A DNA stretch of 64,000 nt from Oryzomicrobium sp. (GTDB lineage Bacteria > Pseudomonadota > Gammaproteobacteria > Burkholderiales > Rhodocyclaceae), in the NCBI RefSeq assembly GCF_021287045.1, contig NZ_JAJTBG010000006.1, positions 62,001 to 126,000 of the forward strand, given 5' to 3'. How positions within the stretch are numbered: position 1 is the first letter of the stretch; the number at the start of each line of letters is the position of its first letter. The notes beneath the pieces are model-generated. The model was not told where the DNA came from. It saw only the letters and a program-made list of their open reading frames with translations, and ran no database searches. Below are positions 48,654 through 59,358 of the stretch, in pieces. Position numbers and translations under genes: made by a program.

Positions 48654-49576
48654 TTGAGGGCCGTCTTGAGGCGGGCCAGGGTGTCGTCGAACAGGCCGAA
48701 CAGGTCCTTGGCCTCGGCGTCGCCCCCCACGGTGAAGGGCAGCACCACAGCGGGAATCTTGGCCCGCTCGGCCACCCACTTCGACGGTCCGTCGTTCTGG
48801 TAGGCGGCGCGGATCACCATGCGCGCCGGGGTGGCCTGCTGGCGGGCCAGCACGTCGGCCAGGGAGGCGCTGGTGGGCTCGACCCCGGGCTTGGGCTCCA
48901 GGGCCCCCACCTCGGTCATGCCCAGCCAGGCGGTGAGGTAGGCGAAGGCCTTGTGCTGGACCCACACCCGGGTGCCCTTGAGGCTGGCGCCGTCCTGCTC
49001 CCAGCGGGCCATGGCGGCTTTCCAACGGGCGCGAAAGCCGTCCAGGTTGGCCCGGTAGGTGCCCGCCTTGGCCGGATCTATGTCGGTCAGACGCTGGGCC
49101 AGGCCTTCCGCCACCTTGAGGATGTTGCGCGGGTCGAGCTGGATGTGGGGGTTGCCGGCGGGGTGCACGTCCCCGTCGGCCCGGTCGAGGCGGGCGGGGA
49201 TTTCCAGCCGGGTCACCAGGTTGGCGGCTTCCAGGTAGCCGGGCTGGCCCACCTGGATGCGGCTGTTGCCGGATTCGCGCAGCACCACCGGCAGCCAGCC
49301 GATTTCCAGCTCGGCTCCGGTGGCCACCACCAGCTGGGCGCGCCGGGCGGCGGCGATCAGGCTGGGCTTGGCGTCCACCCGGTGGGGGTCCTGCATGGCG
49401 GTGGTGGCCTGGTAGACGTTCACCTCGGCGCCCCCCACCTCCTTGGCCAGGGCGGCCCATTCGGGAACGGTGGCGAACACCTGGACGGCGGCCGATGCCG
49501 GTGCGGCACCGAGGAGCAGGGCGAACGCGGCGGCGGCGGACAGGGCCCCCGCCAGGGCGTATTTGAAGGGTTTCAT
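48650..49576 (-). CDS. znuA: Zinc ABC transporter periplasmic binding protein (ZnuA-like)
   Basis: 308 residues with a signal peptide (1-29, ending ASA-A). The cluster A-I fold shows the metal-binding histidines in MQDPHRVDAKPS, AGNPHIQLDP and VWVQHKAFAYL, and the acidic E/D expected late in the chain. The long His-rich loop of E. coli ZnuA is absent. It captures the metal in the periplasm and hands it to ZnuBC. It lies 14 bp after the outer-membrane protein gene, in one operon. Confidence 0.88.
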   Translation of the reverse strand: MKPFKYALAGALSAAAAFALLLGAAPASAAVQVFATVPEWAALAKEVGGAEVNVYQATTAMQDPHRVDAKPSLIAAARRAQLVVATGAELEIGWLPVVLRESGNSRIQVGQPGYLEAANLVTRLEIPARLDRADGDVHPAGNPHIQLDPRNILKVAEGLAQRLTDIDPAKAGTYRANLDGFRARWKAAMARWEQDGASLKGTRVWVQHKAFAYLTAWLGMTEVGALEPKPGVEPTSASLADVLARQQATPARMVIRAAYQNDGPSKWVAERAKIPAVVLPFTVGGDAEAKDLFGLFDDTLARLKTALK

Positions 49577-49590
49577 CGGTGCTTCTCCGG

Positions 49591-51086
49591 TCAGAACTTG
49601 TGGGCGCCGTGGGTGCCCAGGCTCATGATGTATTGCAGCCAGACCACGTTGTCGGTCATGTCGGGGCGGGACTGGTCCCGGTTGTATTGCAGGCGCACCC
49701 GAGAGAACTCGGAGGGGCTCCAGTCCACCATCACCGAGTTGCGCCGGGGATTGTAGGACTCCAAATAGGGCATCGCCGCCATCGGCACCAGGCCCTCCTG
49801 GACCACGCCGATCTGGGCGTTGCCGGAACTCAGGCGGTCGTGGCGCATGCCCACCCGCCAGGTGGGCATGAACTGGTAGACCGCCTGGGCGTACCAGCCG
49901 GACTGGGTGGAGCGGTAGCCGCCGTCCACCGCCCCCACCGGGCCGCCGGCACCGCTGTCGTCGTAGCCGAAGGCGCCGTTCTCGGTGCGGCGGAAGTATT
50001 CGCCCTGGAACTTGAAGTTGCGGTACTGGGGGTTGCCCTGGGGCGCCCATTTCCAGACGAAGTCGGCGATCCAGGTCTTGCTCGTGCCGGTGAAGGTCTG
50101 GGTCACGCCGCTGGCCAGGGGATCGTCGTAGGTCCGCCCGTTGGGCTTGGTCTGGAAGTAGGACAGGCCGGTCTTCCAGCTGTGGGACGCGCCCACGTCG
50201 CCGCCCAGGTGGGCGAACAGGGCGCCGGACATGAAGCCGTTCTTGTTGCGGCTCTCGTCCCGGGACGGGAAGCTGCGCGCCCGGGCAGCCTCGGCGCCGA
50301 TCTCGAAGAAGGTCTCGGTGGGCGCCAGCCAGCGCGCTTGCACCCCGTCCATGCCCAGGTTGAAGCCGAAGAAGGCCTGGTAGGGCAGGGGCGCGTCGGC
50401 GAAGTCCCACTCGTGGGGGTGCTGCTCGTTCAGGTAGCCGACGCCGGAGAGGAAACGGCCGGCCTTGATGTTGAAGCCCTGGCCCAGCCCCAGGGTCTGG
50501 ATGCTGGCTTCTTCCACCCCCACCGTGTTGTCCGGCGCCAGGGAGGCGCGCAGGGTGCCGCGGAACAGATGGTCCACGTTGGCCGAGATGGCCAGCTCCG
50601 ACTCGCCCAGGTTGAAGCTGCGCGCCGTCGGCATGGCCTCGCCCAGGGTCGGCACGAAGCCCTGGATACGGTAGGGCCGGTCCGGGTTCTGGGAGGTGTT
50701 GACGTAGGTACCGGTGAGGATCAGGGAGATTTCCGGGTTGAACGCCGAGGCCGAGGCCGGGCGCTGGCTGGCGGCCTGGGCGCTGACCTGGGCCGCCGTG
50801 GCCACGTTTTCGGCGGCGCTGGCCCGGGTTTCGGCGGCGCTGGCGGCGTTCTGGGCCGTGGTGGCGCTGCCCTGGGCGGCCACCGCTGCGGTCTCGGCCT
50901 TGCCGGCGCGGGTCTCGGCCGACTGGAGGCGGGCCTCCAGGGCGGCGATGCGTTTCTCGTAGCCGTCCTTCATGGCTTTCAGCTGGGCGCGGATCTCGGC
51001 CAGGTCGTCCTTGTCGGCGGCCAAGGCCGGCAACGGGAACGCCGTCGACAAGGCCAGCGCCAGGGCGGTGCTGCGCAGGGAATGGT

Positions 51087-51090
<4 letters not shown>
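49591..51090 (-). CDS. Outer-membrane beta-barrel protein with N-terminal coiled coil, in the zinc operon
   Basis: 499 residues. Signal peptide 1-24 (ALALALSTAFPLPALA). Residues about 26-112 are a heptad-like Ala-rich coiled coil (AETRAGKAETAAVAAQ and similar). Residues 118-499 are rich in alternating aromatic/hydrophobic strands (ISLILTGTYVNTSQ, FLSGVGYLNEQHPHEWDF, FKFQGEYFRRTE) and the chain ends in Phe, as outer-membrane barrels do. It has no TonB box or plug domain, so it is a porin-like protein rather than a TonB-dependent receptor. Context suggests zinc passage across the outer membrane; that is inference. Confidence 0.75.
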
Positions 51091-52219
<1,129 letters not shown>

Positions 52220-52223
<4 letters not shown>

Positions 52224-53227
52224 TGCCCAGCCTCAACGTCGGCGGCCGGCTTTTGCAGGCAGCCGTTCAGGCCCCGTTCGAGCAGTTCCCGGGGCAGGTT
52301 GCGGCCGATGAAGACGAAGCGCGAGCGGCGCGGCTGGCCCGCCGGCCAGAGTCCTTCCGGGGTGCCGCCCATCATCATGTGCACGCCCTGGAAGACGATC
52401 CGCTCGGGCCGCCCATCCATGGCCAGCACACCCTTGTAGCGCAGCAGGTCGTTGCCGTAGACCATCACCAGGCCGCCCAGGAAGTCCTCCAGGCGGGCCC
52501 CATCGAAGTCCCGCTCGGCCTCGAAGACGAAGGCGCTGATGTCGTCCTGGTGGTGATGGCGGTGGGAGGTGAGGAAATCCGGCGCCACCTCCAGGATGGC
52601 ATCCAGGTCGAAGCCGCGCACGTCGAGCAGGGCGTCCAGGGGGGCATTGCCGAAGGGGGCGTCCATCAGCCGGGCCCGGGGGTTGATGGCGCGCAGCCGG
52701 GCGGTCAGCTCCGCCAGGGCCGCCGGCTCGGCCAGGTCGGTCTTGGACAGCAGCAGCCGGTCGGCAAAGCCGGCCTGGGCGCGGGCCTCGCCGTGGGCGT
52801 CGAGCTGGGCGGCGCCGTGCACCGCATCCACCACCGTCACCACCGCGTCGAGCTTGTAGCAGCGCGCCACGTCCTCGTCGGCGAAGAAGGTCTGGGCCAC
52901 CGGCCCCGGGTCGGCCAGGCCGGTGGTCTCGATGATCACCCGGGCGAAGTCGATCAGGCCGGCCTCGCGGCGGATCGCCAGGTCGGTGAGGATGCGGATC
53001 AGGTCGCCGCGCACGGTGCAGCAGATGCAGCCGTTGTTCATCTCGACGATGGTCTCGTCGGAGCCGAGCAGCAGCTCGTTGTCCACGCCCACCTCGCCGA
53101 ACTCATTCTCGATCACGGCGATGCGCTCGCCGTGGCGTTCGGTCAGGATGCGATTGAGCAGGGTGGTCTTGCCCGCGCCGAGAAAGCCGGTGAGCAGGGT
53201 GACGGGAATGGGGGCGGTGCGGCTCAC
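52220..53227 (-). CDS. COG0523 (CobW-type) GTPase, probable zinc metallochaperone, copy 2
   Basis: 335 residues. Same architecture as its neighbour: LLTGFLGAGKTTLLNRIL, VIENEFGEVGVDNELL, metal motif NGCICCTVRGDLI, ETTGLADPGPV and LLSKTDLA. The histidine stretch is SHRHHHQDD (about 222-230). Closer in length and motifs to YjiA/YeiR-type proteins. Two tandem COG0523 genes point to different client proteins or metals. It is 112 bp downstream of zur and overlaps copy 1 by 4 bp. Confidence 0.9.
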
Positions 53228-53339
53228 GGACGGACTCCGGCGGATGTTGCGGCAAACGAAGGGAGGAGCATGGCGGCGGCCCCCGGGCGGCAGCGGGCCG
53301 CGCCGCTCCGACGGGCGGCGCGGGACAGGGGTGCCACGG

Positions 53340-53816
53340 TCAGGCCTTGCCGCTGTTGCAGCGGTCGCACTGGCCGTGCAGATCGAGCTCGGCGCGCTGC
53401 AACTGGAAGCCGGCGGGCAGCTCCGGCGGCGGCGGTGGCGGGGTGTCGAGGCAATACACCTGGCCGCAGTCGTCGCAGTGGAAGTGCAGGTGGTTCTGGT
53501 GCTTACCGTCCCGGGCGGCGGCGTAGCGGGTCACCCGGGTGGCGTCCACGCCGCGGGTGGCCAGGCCGGCCTCGGCCAGCCAGTCGAGCACCCGGTAGAG
53601 GGTCACCCGGTCGCCGGCGTCCGGCCCCAGGGCGGTCTCCACGTCGTGGTGAGACATGGGCGTGGGCGCCTCGCGCAGCAGGGTCAGCACCCGCACCCGG
53701 GCCGGGGTGACCCGGGCGCCGATGGCGCGCAGGGCGGCGGCCGCCGGAGAGGCCACCGGGGCCGCGCCGTCTGCGTCAGCGGCAGAGGGAGGGAGGGGGG
53801 ACGGAGCAGTAGCCAT
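53340..53816 (-). CDS. zur: Fur-family regulator, probable Zur
   Basis: 158 residues. Ala/Pro-rich N-terminal extension (1-25), winged helix (about 28-95: IGARVTPARVRVLTLLREAPTPMSHHDVETAL, VTLYRVLDWLAEAGL), then the metal-binding dimerisation part with HQNHLHFHCDDCGQVYCLD and terminal CDRC: two Cys pairs for a structural zinc. Being the first gene of a zinc-uptake operon and lying behind a palindrome, it is best read as Zur. The specificity is inferred from context. Confidence 0.88.
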   Translation of the reverse strand: MATAPSPLPPSAADADGAAPVASPAAAALRAIGARVTPARVRVLTLLREAPTPMSHHDVETALGPDAGDRVTLYRVLDWLAEAGLATRGVDATRVTRYAAARDGKHQNHLHFHCDDCGQVYCLDTPPPPPPELPAGFQLQRAELDLHGQCDRCNSGKA

Positions 53817-54167
53817 GGCGCCATGATAAACGCTACACGACCGCAAATGCAACAGAGTTGCACAAATGGAATAAAAACATGGCGACACCCCTGCGCCAAA
53901 CCCCAATAGGGACGGGCATCTTCACGATGCCATCCTGGAGAGCAAGCAATGGCGCGGCATTCGGCGATGGCAACGCGGAGATGCCCGCCAGTCGCGGCGA
54001 TTGCAGGGGGGTGGCACACCGCCCCGGGAGAGTCCCAGGCCCGTGCCGAAATTTCCACGGTGCGGCGGCAGCCTGACAGCCTCATCCATGGCACCCGGCC
54101 GGCTGGCCGCGTCCCATGGGGACGAAGGCACGGGGCAGAGCGCGGGTCTCCGCCCGGCCGCCCCGGC
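53817..54167. other. 351-bp stretch without a gene between zur and rlmI
   Basis: It holds the zur promoter region with a palindrome (53848-53862) at its left end and a small hairpin (GGCATC/GATGCC, 53915-53931). The remainder is GC-rich and I see no convincing gene: the open frames in it lack family-like sequence or a ribosome binding site. No clear terminator for rlmI (ends 54168) was found. Confidence 0.5.
53848..53862. promoter_or_regulatory. Candidate Zur box upstream of zur
   Basis: TGCAACAGAGTTGCA: perfect 6-bp arms TGCAAC and GTTGCA around a 3-nt centre, in an AT-richer patch 32-46 bp before the zur start. The place and shape suit autoregulation of the zinc operon by its own first gene product. 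The protein-site match is inference. Confidence 0.6.
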
Positions 54168-55376
54168 TCAGTCCACCTGGACGAGCAGGCCCTTCAGGTA
54201 TTCGCCCTCGGGGAAGGCCAGGGCCACCGGGTGGTCCGGGCCGCCGGCCAGGCGGCGCAGAATGCGGGCGTCGCGGCCGGCGTCGCTGGCGGCGCCGGCG
54301 ACGATCTTCTGGAACAGGTCCACGCCGATGCCGCCGGAGCAGGAATAGGTGAGCAGCAGCCCGCCCGGAGGCAGCAGGCGCAGGGCCAGCAGGTTGATGT
54401 CCTTGTAGGCCCGGGAGGCGCGCTCGGCGTGGGCCGCGGAAGGGGCGAACTTGGGCGGGTCGAGAATGATCAGGTCGAACTGTTCGCCGGACTTGCGGAT
54501 GGCGCGCAGCTCCTCGAACACGTCGGCCTCGCGCCACTCGGCCCGGGCCGGGTCGAGCCCCGGGTTGAGGGCCAGGTTGCGCTTGGCCTGTTCCAGGGCC
54601 GGGCCGGAGGAATCCACCGACACCACGTGGGCGGCACCGCCGGCCAGGGCTTGCAGGGAAAAGCCGCCGGTGTAGCAAAAGCAGTTGAGCACGCGCTTGC
54701 CTTTGGCCAGCTGGCCGGTGAGCAGCCGGTTCTCGCGCTGGTCCAGGTAGAAGCCGGTCTTGTGCCCGCCGGCCACGTCCACGCCGAGGCGCACGCCGTT
54801 CTCGACGATGGAGAGCGGCGCCTCCCCTTCCCCGGCCAGCCAGCCGGTGGTGGGCTCCAGCCCCTCCATGGCGCGCACGTCGGAATCGGAGCGCTCGTAG
54901 ACCCGGGTCACCCCCAGGGGGGCGCCGGCCTGGAGCAGGGCATGGACGATGGCCTTGCGCCATTTGTCGGCGCCGGCGCTGGTCAGCTGCACCACCACCG
55001 TGTCGCCGTAGCGGTCGGCGATCACCCCGGGCAGGCCGTCGGATTCGGCGTGGAGCAGGCGCACCCCGCCCTCCGGCCCCAGATCGGCGGCCAGCTCGGG
55101 CAGGGCCTGGCGGCGGGCCACGGCGGCGGCGATGCGGCGTTTGAAGAAGGCGTCGTCGATGGATTCGGCGGCGTCGAAGGTCCACATGCGCACCCGGATC
55201 TGGGATTTGGGGCTGTAGGCGCCCCGGCCGAGCGGCGTGCCGTCGTCGGCCAGCACCTCCACCGTGTCCCCGGGCCGGGCCCGGCCCTCCAGGCGGCCGA
55301 CCGAGCCGGCGAAGATCCAGGGGTGGCGGCGCCGCAGGGAGCGGTCCTTGCCGGGCAGGAGGACGAGTTGGGCCAT
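54168..55376 (-). CDS. rlmI: 23S rRNA (cytosine-C5)-methyltransferase RlmI-type
   Basis: 402 residues. A PUA domain at 1-75 (LVLLPGKDRSLRRRHPWIFAGSV), then a Rossmann methyltransferase with LNCFCYTGGFSLQALAGGAAHVVSVD (SAM binding) and the IILDPPKFA motif; the cysteine of YSCSGG is the catalytic nucleophile region. RlmI modifies C1962 of 23S rRNA in E. coli. ATG 55376 begins directly before the PUA domain. Low-complexity sequence upstream in the same frame is not used. Confidence 0.88.
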   Translation of the reverse strand: MAQLVLLPGKDRSLRRRHPWIFAGSVGRLEGRARPGDTVEVLADDGTPLGRGAYSPKSQIRVRMWTFDAAESIDDAFFKRRIAAAVARRQALPELAADLGPEGGVRLLHAESDGLPGVIADRYGDTVVVQLTSAGADKWRKAIVHALLQAGAPLGVTRVYERSDSDVRAMEGLEPTTGWLAGEGEAPLSIVENGVRLGVDVAGGHKTGFYLDQRENRLLTGQLAKGKRVLNCFCYTGGFSLQALAGGAAHVVSVDSSGPALEQAKRNLALNPGLDPARAEWREADVFEELRAIRKSGEQFDLIILDPPKFAPSAAHAERASRAYKDINLLALRLLPPGGLLLTYSCSGGIGVDLFQKIVAGAASDAGRDARILRRLAGGPDHPVALAFPEGEYLKGLLVQVD

Positions 55377-55420
55377 GGGGAGGCTTTCGCAGAACGGGAG
55401 AAAAACGGGGGAAGACGGAA

Positions 55421-55450
55421 AAACGCACTGCGGCGCCCGGAAGGCGCCGC
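55421..55450 (-). terminator. Terminator of the lpxL-dapF-xerC-mbfA unit
   Basis: Arms GCGGCGCC (55430-55437) and GGCGCCGC (55443-55450), about 160 nt past the mbfA stop on the minus strand, followed by AGTGCGTTTTTCC. It also sits about 55 bp ahead of rlmI. Confidence 0.6.
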
Positions 55451-55610
55451 GAAGGCGGGAGTGTACTGACCCGGAGCGGGGGATGCCAGCGGCGCGCGCA
55501 CCCCGGCGGTCAAGCAAGCGCCGGAGCCGGCAGGATAGGGCGGAGACTCGGCAGCGGCACGGCAGTATCGGGGCAAGGGTTAGAAAGCGCCTCGACTCCC
55601 GCCACGCCCC

Positions 55611-56789
55611 CTAACTGCCGAATAGCCCTTCCAGCCCGCGCCCGGCCCCGTAGGTGACGGCGGCAGCGGCCAGGCCGATGACCAGCTGGCGCAGCCCGGA
55701 CCAGGCGGCATGGCGGCCGGTGAACAGGGAGATGCCGGCGCCGATGGCGAACAGGCCCAGGGCGCTGGCTATGGCACAGCCGATGATGGCCGTCTGGCCG
55801 TCGAGATAAAAGAGGGGCAGCACCGGCACCAGCGCCCCCACCAGGAAGACCACGAAGGAAGCCGCCGCGGCATTGCCGGCGGAACCGCCCAGGTCGTCCG
55901 GGTTGATGCCCAGCTCTTCCCGGGCCAGGGTGTCGAGAGCAGCGGACTTGTCGGCGATCACCCGGGCGGCGATGGCCTCGGCCTCGGCGGCCTCGAAGCC
56001 CTTGGCCCGGTAGATCAGGGCCAGCTCGGCCTGTTCCTCGGCGGGCACCTCGGCCAGTTCGTCGGCCTCGGCGGCGATCTGCCTGGCGTACATCTCCCGG
56101 CTGCTCTGTACCGAGATCCACTCGCCCATGGCCATCGAGCAGGCGCCGGCGAGCATGCCGGCCAGGCCGGTGGCGAGCACGGTGGACGCTTCGAACTGGG
56201 CGCCGGCCACCCCCATCACCAGGCTGAAGGTGGACACCAGCCCGTCGTTGGCCCCCAGCACCGCGGCGCGCAGGGCGTTACCGCCGCCGGCGCCGTGGCG
56301 GCCTTCGAGCCGGGCGTAGGCGCCGCCGTCCCAGGCTGCCCCGCCCGGGGACGCCAGGCGGGCGAGCAGGCGGGCGTGGGAGCGTTCCTGGGCGGGCATC
56401 TGGGTGCCGCTGGCCTCGCGCTGGGCGTCGTAGGTGGTGCGGTCCTGGCTTTCCTGGGCGGCCACCACCGGCAGCACGGTCTTGGCCCCCAGACGCCGGG
56501 CCAGGGCCATCAGCACCCGGGCGCGCCAGGAGGGCAGCAAGGGCGGGCGCTGGGCGCCGGCCTTGACCAGGCGGCGGCACCAGAACTCGACGTGGGCCTC
56601 TTCCACCTGGGCCAGGCGGCGGTACACGTCGGCCAGCTCGGGCTGGGGCTCGTGGTCGGCCATGGCCCGGTACAGGGCGGCGCTGTCCACCTCGCTTTGC
56701 AGGTTGCGCCGGTAGCGGCGCAGGTCGTCGGGATTGGCGCGACCGCCCCGGGGTAGGGCTGCTTGCTTGGATTCGTCCGGGGCGCTCAT
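55611..56789 (-). CDS. mbfA: Membrane-bound ferritin-like protein (erythrin-VIT1 fusion, MbfA type)
   Basis: 392 residues. Ferritin-like (rubrerythrin) four-helix domain at about 20-165 with RRNLQSEVDSAALYRAMADHE and QVEEAHVEFWCRRL carrying Glu/His iron ligands. The VIT1/CCC1 transporter domain at about 170-392 has LRAAVLGANDGLVSTFSLVMGVAGA, SMAMGEWISVQSSRE and three further membrane helices. MbfA proteins export iron from the cytoplasm under iron excess or peroxide stress. Start overlaps the xerC stop by 4 bp. It is the last gene of the long unit. Confidence 0.9.
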   Translation of the reverse strand: MSAPDESKQAALPRGGRANPDDLRRYRRNLQSEVDSAALYRAMADHEPQPELADVYRRLAQVEEAHVEFWCRRLVKAGAQRPPLLPSWRARVLMALARRLGAKTVLPVVAAQESQDRTTYDAQREASGTQMPAQERSHARLLARLASPGGAAWDGGAYARLEGRHGAGGGNALRAAVLGANDGLVSTFSLVMGVAGAQFEASTVLATGLAGMLAGACSMAMGEWISVQSSREMYARQIAAEADELAEVPAEEQAELALIYRAKGFEAAEAEAIAARVIADKSAALDTLAREELGINPDDLGGSAGNAAAASFVVFLVGALVPVLPLFYLDGQTAIIGCAIASALGLFAIGAGISLFTGRHAAWSGLRQLVIGLAAAAVTYGAGRGLEGLFGS

Positions 56790-57817
56790 TTGCGCTTGGC
56801 CCGGGGGTGGGCGGCGTCGTACACCTTGGCCAGGTGCTGAAAGTCCAGGTGGGTGTAGACCTGGGTCGAGGCAATGCTGGCATGGCCAAGCATCTCCTGC
56901 ACGGCGCGCAGGTCGCCGGAGGATTGCAGCACGTGGGAGGCGAAGGAGTGGCGCAGCATATGGGGATGGACATGTACCTCCAGCCCGAGGCGGCGCGCCC
57001 GCTGGTCGAGGCGCACCCCCACCATGGCGTCCGACAGGCGGCGCCCGAGGCGGGAGACGAACAGGGCCGGCTCGTCCGGCGCGGCCAGCTCGCCGCGCAC
57101 CGCCAGCCAGGCTTCGATGGCGGCCTTGGCGGCGGACCCCACCGGCACGATGCGTGGCTTGGAACGCTTGCCCAGCACCCGCACCTCGCCCCCGGCCAGG
57201 TCGGCCAGGCAATCGAGGTTAAGGCCGGTCAGCTCGGCGCGGCGCAGCCCCGAGGAATAGAACAGCTCGAACATGGCCTTGTCGCGGCAGAGCAGGCGCG
57301 GGTCGGCGTTGTCGCCGGCGCCCGGATCGTCGCCGTCGAGCAGGCGCTGGGCCTCGTCCGGGGAGAGAACCTTGGGCAGGCGCTTGGGCGATTTGGGCGC
57401 CCGCACCCCTTCCACCGGATTGGCACCCGGGCCGCCCCGGGCGGCGAACCAGCGGTAGAAGCCGCGCCAGGACGAGAGCAGCCGGGCGATCGAGCGCCCG
57501 GACAGCCCGCCGCCGTGCAGGGTGGCGGCAAAGCGACGGATGTGGTGGCCCTGGATGGCGTCCAGGGTCAGGGGCGAGGCCAGCCCGGCGGCCAGGCCGG
57601 CCAGCCGCTCCAGGTCGCGACCGTAGTTGGCCACGGTGTGGGGCGAGGAGCGGCGCTGGTCGCGCAGCTCGGCGCAGAAGGCGGCGATGCGGGCGGCATC
57701 GGCGGGGGCCACGGCCGGCGCCGGGGCCAGGGTCGGTTCAGCGCCGGAGGGCAGGCGCTGCATTGGCGCCGCCCCCCCGGTGCGAGGCCGGGGAGCCGGC
57801 TTGGCCCGGGTGGTCAT
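56786..57817 (-). CDS. xerC: Site-specific tyrosine recombinase XerC
   Basis: 343 residues, about 40 longer than E. coli XerC because of an N-terminal Pro/Ala extension. Core-binding domain about 40-125 (FCAELRDQRRSSPHTVANYGRDL), catalytic domain about 150-335 with Arg in YSSGLRRAELTGL, Lys in GKRSKPR, the HxxR in HPHMLRHSFASHVL, His in LGHAS and nucleophile Tyr in TQVYTHLD. It resolves chromosome dimers with XerD at dif. ATG 57763 is an alternative start. The dapF-DUF484-xerC order is conserved in proteobacteria. Confidence 0.93.
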   Translation of the reverse strand: MTTRAKPAPRPRTGGAAPMQRLPSGAEPTLAPAPAVAPADAARIAAFCAELRDQRRSSPHTVANYGRDLERLAGLAAGLASPLTLDAIQGHHIRRFAATLHGGGLSGRSIARLLSSWRGFYRWFAARGGPGANPVEGVRAPKSPKRLPKVLSPDEAQRLLDGDDPGAGDNADPRLLCRDKAMFELFYSSGLRRAELTGLNLDCLADLAGGEVRVLGKRSKPRIVPVGSAAKAAIEAWLAVRGELAAPDEPALFVSRLGRRLSDAMVGVRLDQRARRLGLEVHVHPHMLRHSFASHVLQSSGDLRAVQEMLGHASIASTQVYTHLDFQHLAKVYDAAHPRAKRK

Positions 57818-57822
57818 GGCGC

Positions 57823-58512
57823 TCAGGCCGGGCGGGCCACCCGCAGAAAGGCAGCCGAAACCAGTTCGCCGAGGCGCTCCAGGTACAGGGTGCCCATGTC
57901 GGCGTAGAAACGCTGGGCGTCCTCGCTGCCCAGGGCGATCATGCCCAGGGTGGCGCCGCCGCTGCGCAGGGCGATCAGGGCCTGGGAGCGCACGTGGGGG
58001 GCGTCGGGGCCGAACCAGGAGGAGGTCTCGAAGCCGTGGGCGGCGCCACAGTAGGGCTTGCCCAGGGTTTCGGCGAACACCGCCAGCTCCTCGCCGAAGG
58101 CCAGGAAGTCGGGCAGCTCGGCGCCCTCGCCCATGCCCGCCGGGGTGTCCCACAGGCGCAGGGCCACGTGGGGCACCTCGAAGTCTTCCTTGAGCTGCAT
58201 GTGCACCGCGTTGGCCACGGCCAGGGGCGAGGCGGCGGCCACCAGGGAGACAGCCAGCCGGTGCAGCTTCTCGGAGATGGCGTCGTTCTGCTCGCCGTAA
58301 CGCATCAACTCCATCAGCCGGCCTTCCAGGGTGCGGTTCTGCTCGCGCAGGGTGAGCATCTGACGCTCGGTGATGGAGATGGCGCGGCCGCCGTGGGGGT
58401 GGGGAATCACCACCCGGGCCATCAGGTCGGCGTAGTCCTCGAAGAACTGGGGGTGGTTCTGCAAGTAGTGGGCGACGTCTTCGGCGCGCAGGGCGGCGGT
58501 GGTGGCGCTCAT
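57823..58512 (-). CDS. DUF484 family protein
   Basis: 229 residues, a GAF-like fold. [32 protein letters not shown] is the DUF484 signature, followed by a coiled coil (about 45-80) and [37 protein letters not shown]. It almost always sits between dapF and xerC in proteobacteria. Its function is unknown. It overlaps dapF by 4 bp and is 5 bp from xerC. Confidence 0.92.
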   Translation of the reverse strand: MSATTAALRAEDVAHYLQNHPQFFEDYADLMARVVIPHPHGGRAISITERQMLTLREQNRTLEGRLMELMRYGEQNDAISEKLHRLAVSLVAAASPLAVANAVHMQLKEDFEVPHVALRLWDTPAGMGEGAELPDFLAFGEELAVFAETLGKPYCGAAHGFETSSWFGPDAPHVRSQALIALRSGGATLGMIALGSEDAQRFYADMGTLYLERLGELVSAAFLRVARPA

Positions 58513-59339
58513 AGGGTGATTTCTCCGGAAAAGACGGTGACGGCCGGGCCGGTCATGAGCACCGGGGTGCCCTCGCCGCCCCAGGCGATGGTCAGGAAGC
58601 CGCCCCGGGTCTCGACCCGGACCGGGGAATCGAGCAGGCCCCGGGCGATGCCGGACACCACGGCGGCGCAGGCGCCGGTGCCGCAGGCCAGGGTCTCGCC
58701 GGCGCCGCGCTCATAGACGCGCAGGCGGATGCTGTGGCGGTCCGCCACCTGCATGAAGCCGGCGTTGACCCGCCTGGGGAAGCGCGGGTGGGATTCGATG
58801 ATCGGCCCCTGGCGCTCCACCGGGGCGCTGTCCACGTCGGCCACCACCTGGACGGCGTGGGGGTTGCCCATGGACACGGCGGTGATCAGGACCTCCTCGT
58901 CCCCCACTTGGAGGGGCTGGACCGTCTCCCGGCTGGGGCTGACGAAGGGCACCTGGTCCGGTTCGAACACCGGCACGCCCATGTCCACCGTGACCTCGCC
59001 GTCGTCGTTGAGGCGCGGTTCGATGATGCCCTTCTGGGTTTCGACCCGGATGGCGCGCTTGTCGGTCAGGCCCTGGTCGTGCACGAAGCGCACGAAGCAG
59101 CGGGCGCCGTTGCCGCATTGCTCCACCTCGCCGCCGTCGGCGTTGAAGATGCGGTAGCGGAAATCGACGCCGGGCTGGGAGGCGGGCTCCACCAGCAGCA
59201 ATTGGTCGCAGCCGACGCCGAAGTGGCGGTCGGCCAGGGCGCGCACCTGGGCGGCGCTGAGGTTTACGGACTGGCGCACGCCGTCGATGACGACGAAGTC
59301 GTTGCCCAGGCCGTGCATCTTGGAAAACTTGAGGTTCAT
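58509..59339 (-). CDS. dapF: Diaminopimelate epimerase
   Basis: 276 residues. It converts LL- to meso-diaminopimelate for lysine and peptidoglycan. The two catalytic cysteines are in [12 protein letters not shown] and [27 protein letters not shown] at the N-terminus and a GNPHAVQVV motif are typical. It overlaps DUF484 by 4 bp and follows the acetyltransferase gene by 19 bp. Confidence 0.97.
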   Translation of the reverse strand: MNLKFSKMHGLGNDFVVIDGVRQSVNLSAAQVRALADRHFGVGCDQLLLVEPASQPGVDFRYRIFNADGGEVEQCGNGARCFVRFVHDQGLTDKRAIRVETQKGIIEPRLNDDGEVTVDMGVPVFEPDQVPFVSPSRETVQPLQVGDEEVLITAVSMGNPHAVQVVADVDSAPVERQGPIIESHPRFPRRVNAGFMQVADRHSIRLRVYERGAGETLACGTGACAAVVSGIARGLLDSPVRVETRGGFLTIAWGGEGTPVLMTGPAVTVFSGEITL

Positions 59340-59358
59340 GATGGGGTAGCGTAACGCG

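Noticed and set aside
53684-54131. Short open frames in the zur-rlmI gap
   Set aside because: They are Arg/Pro/Ala-rich, lack ribosome binding sites and resemble no family; most overlap zur in another frame.
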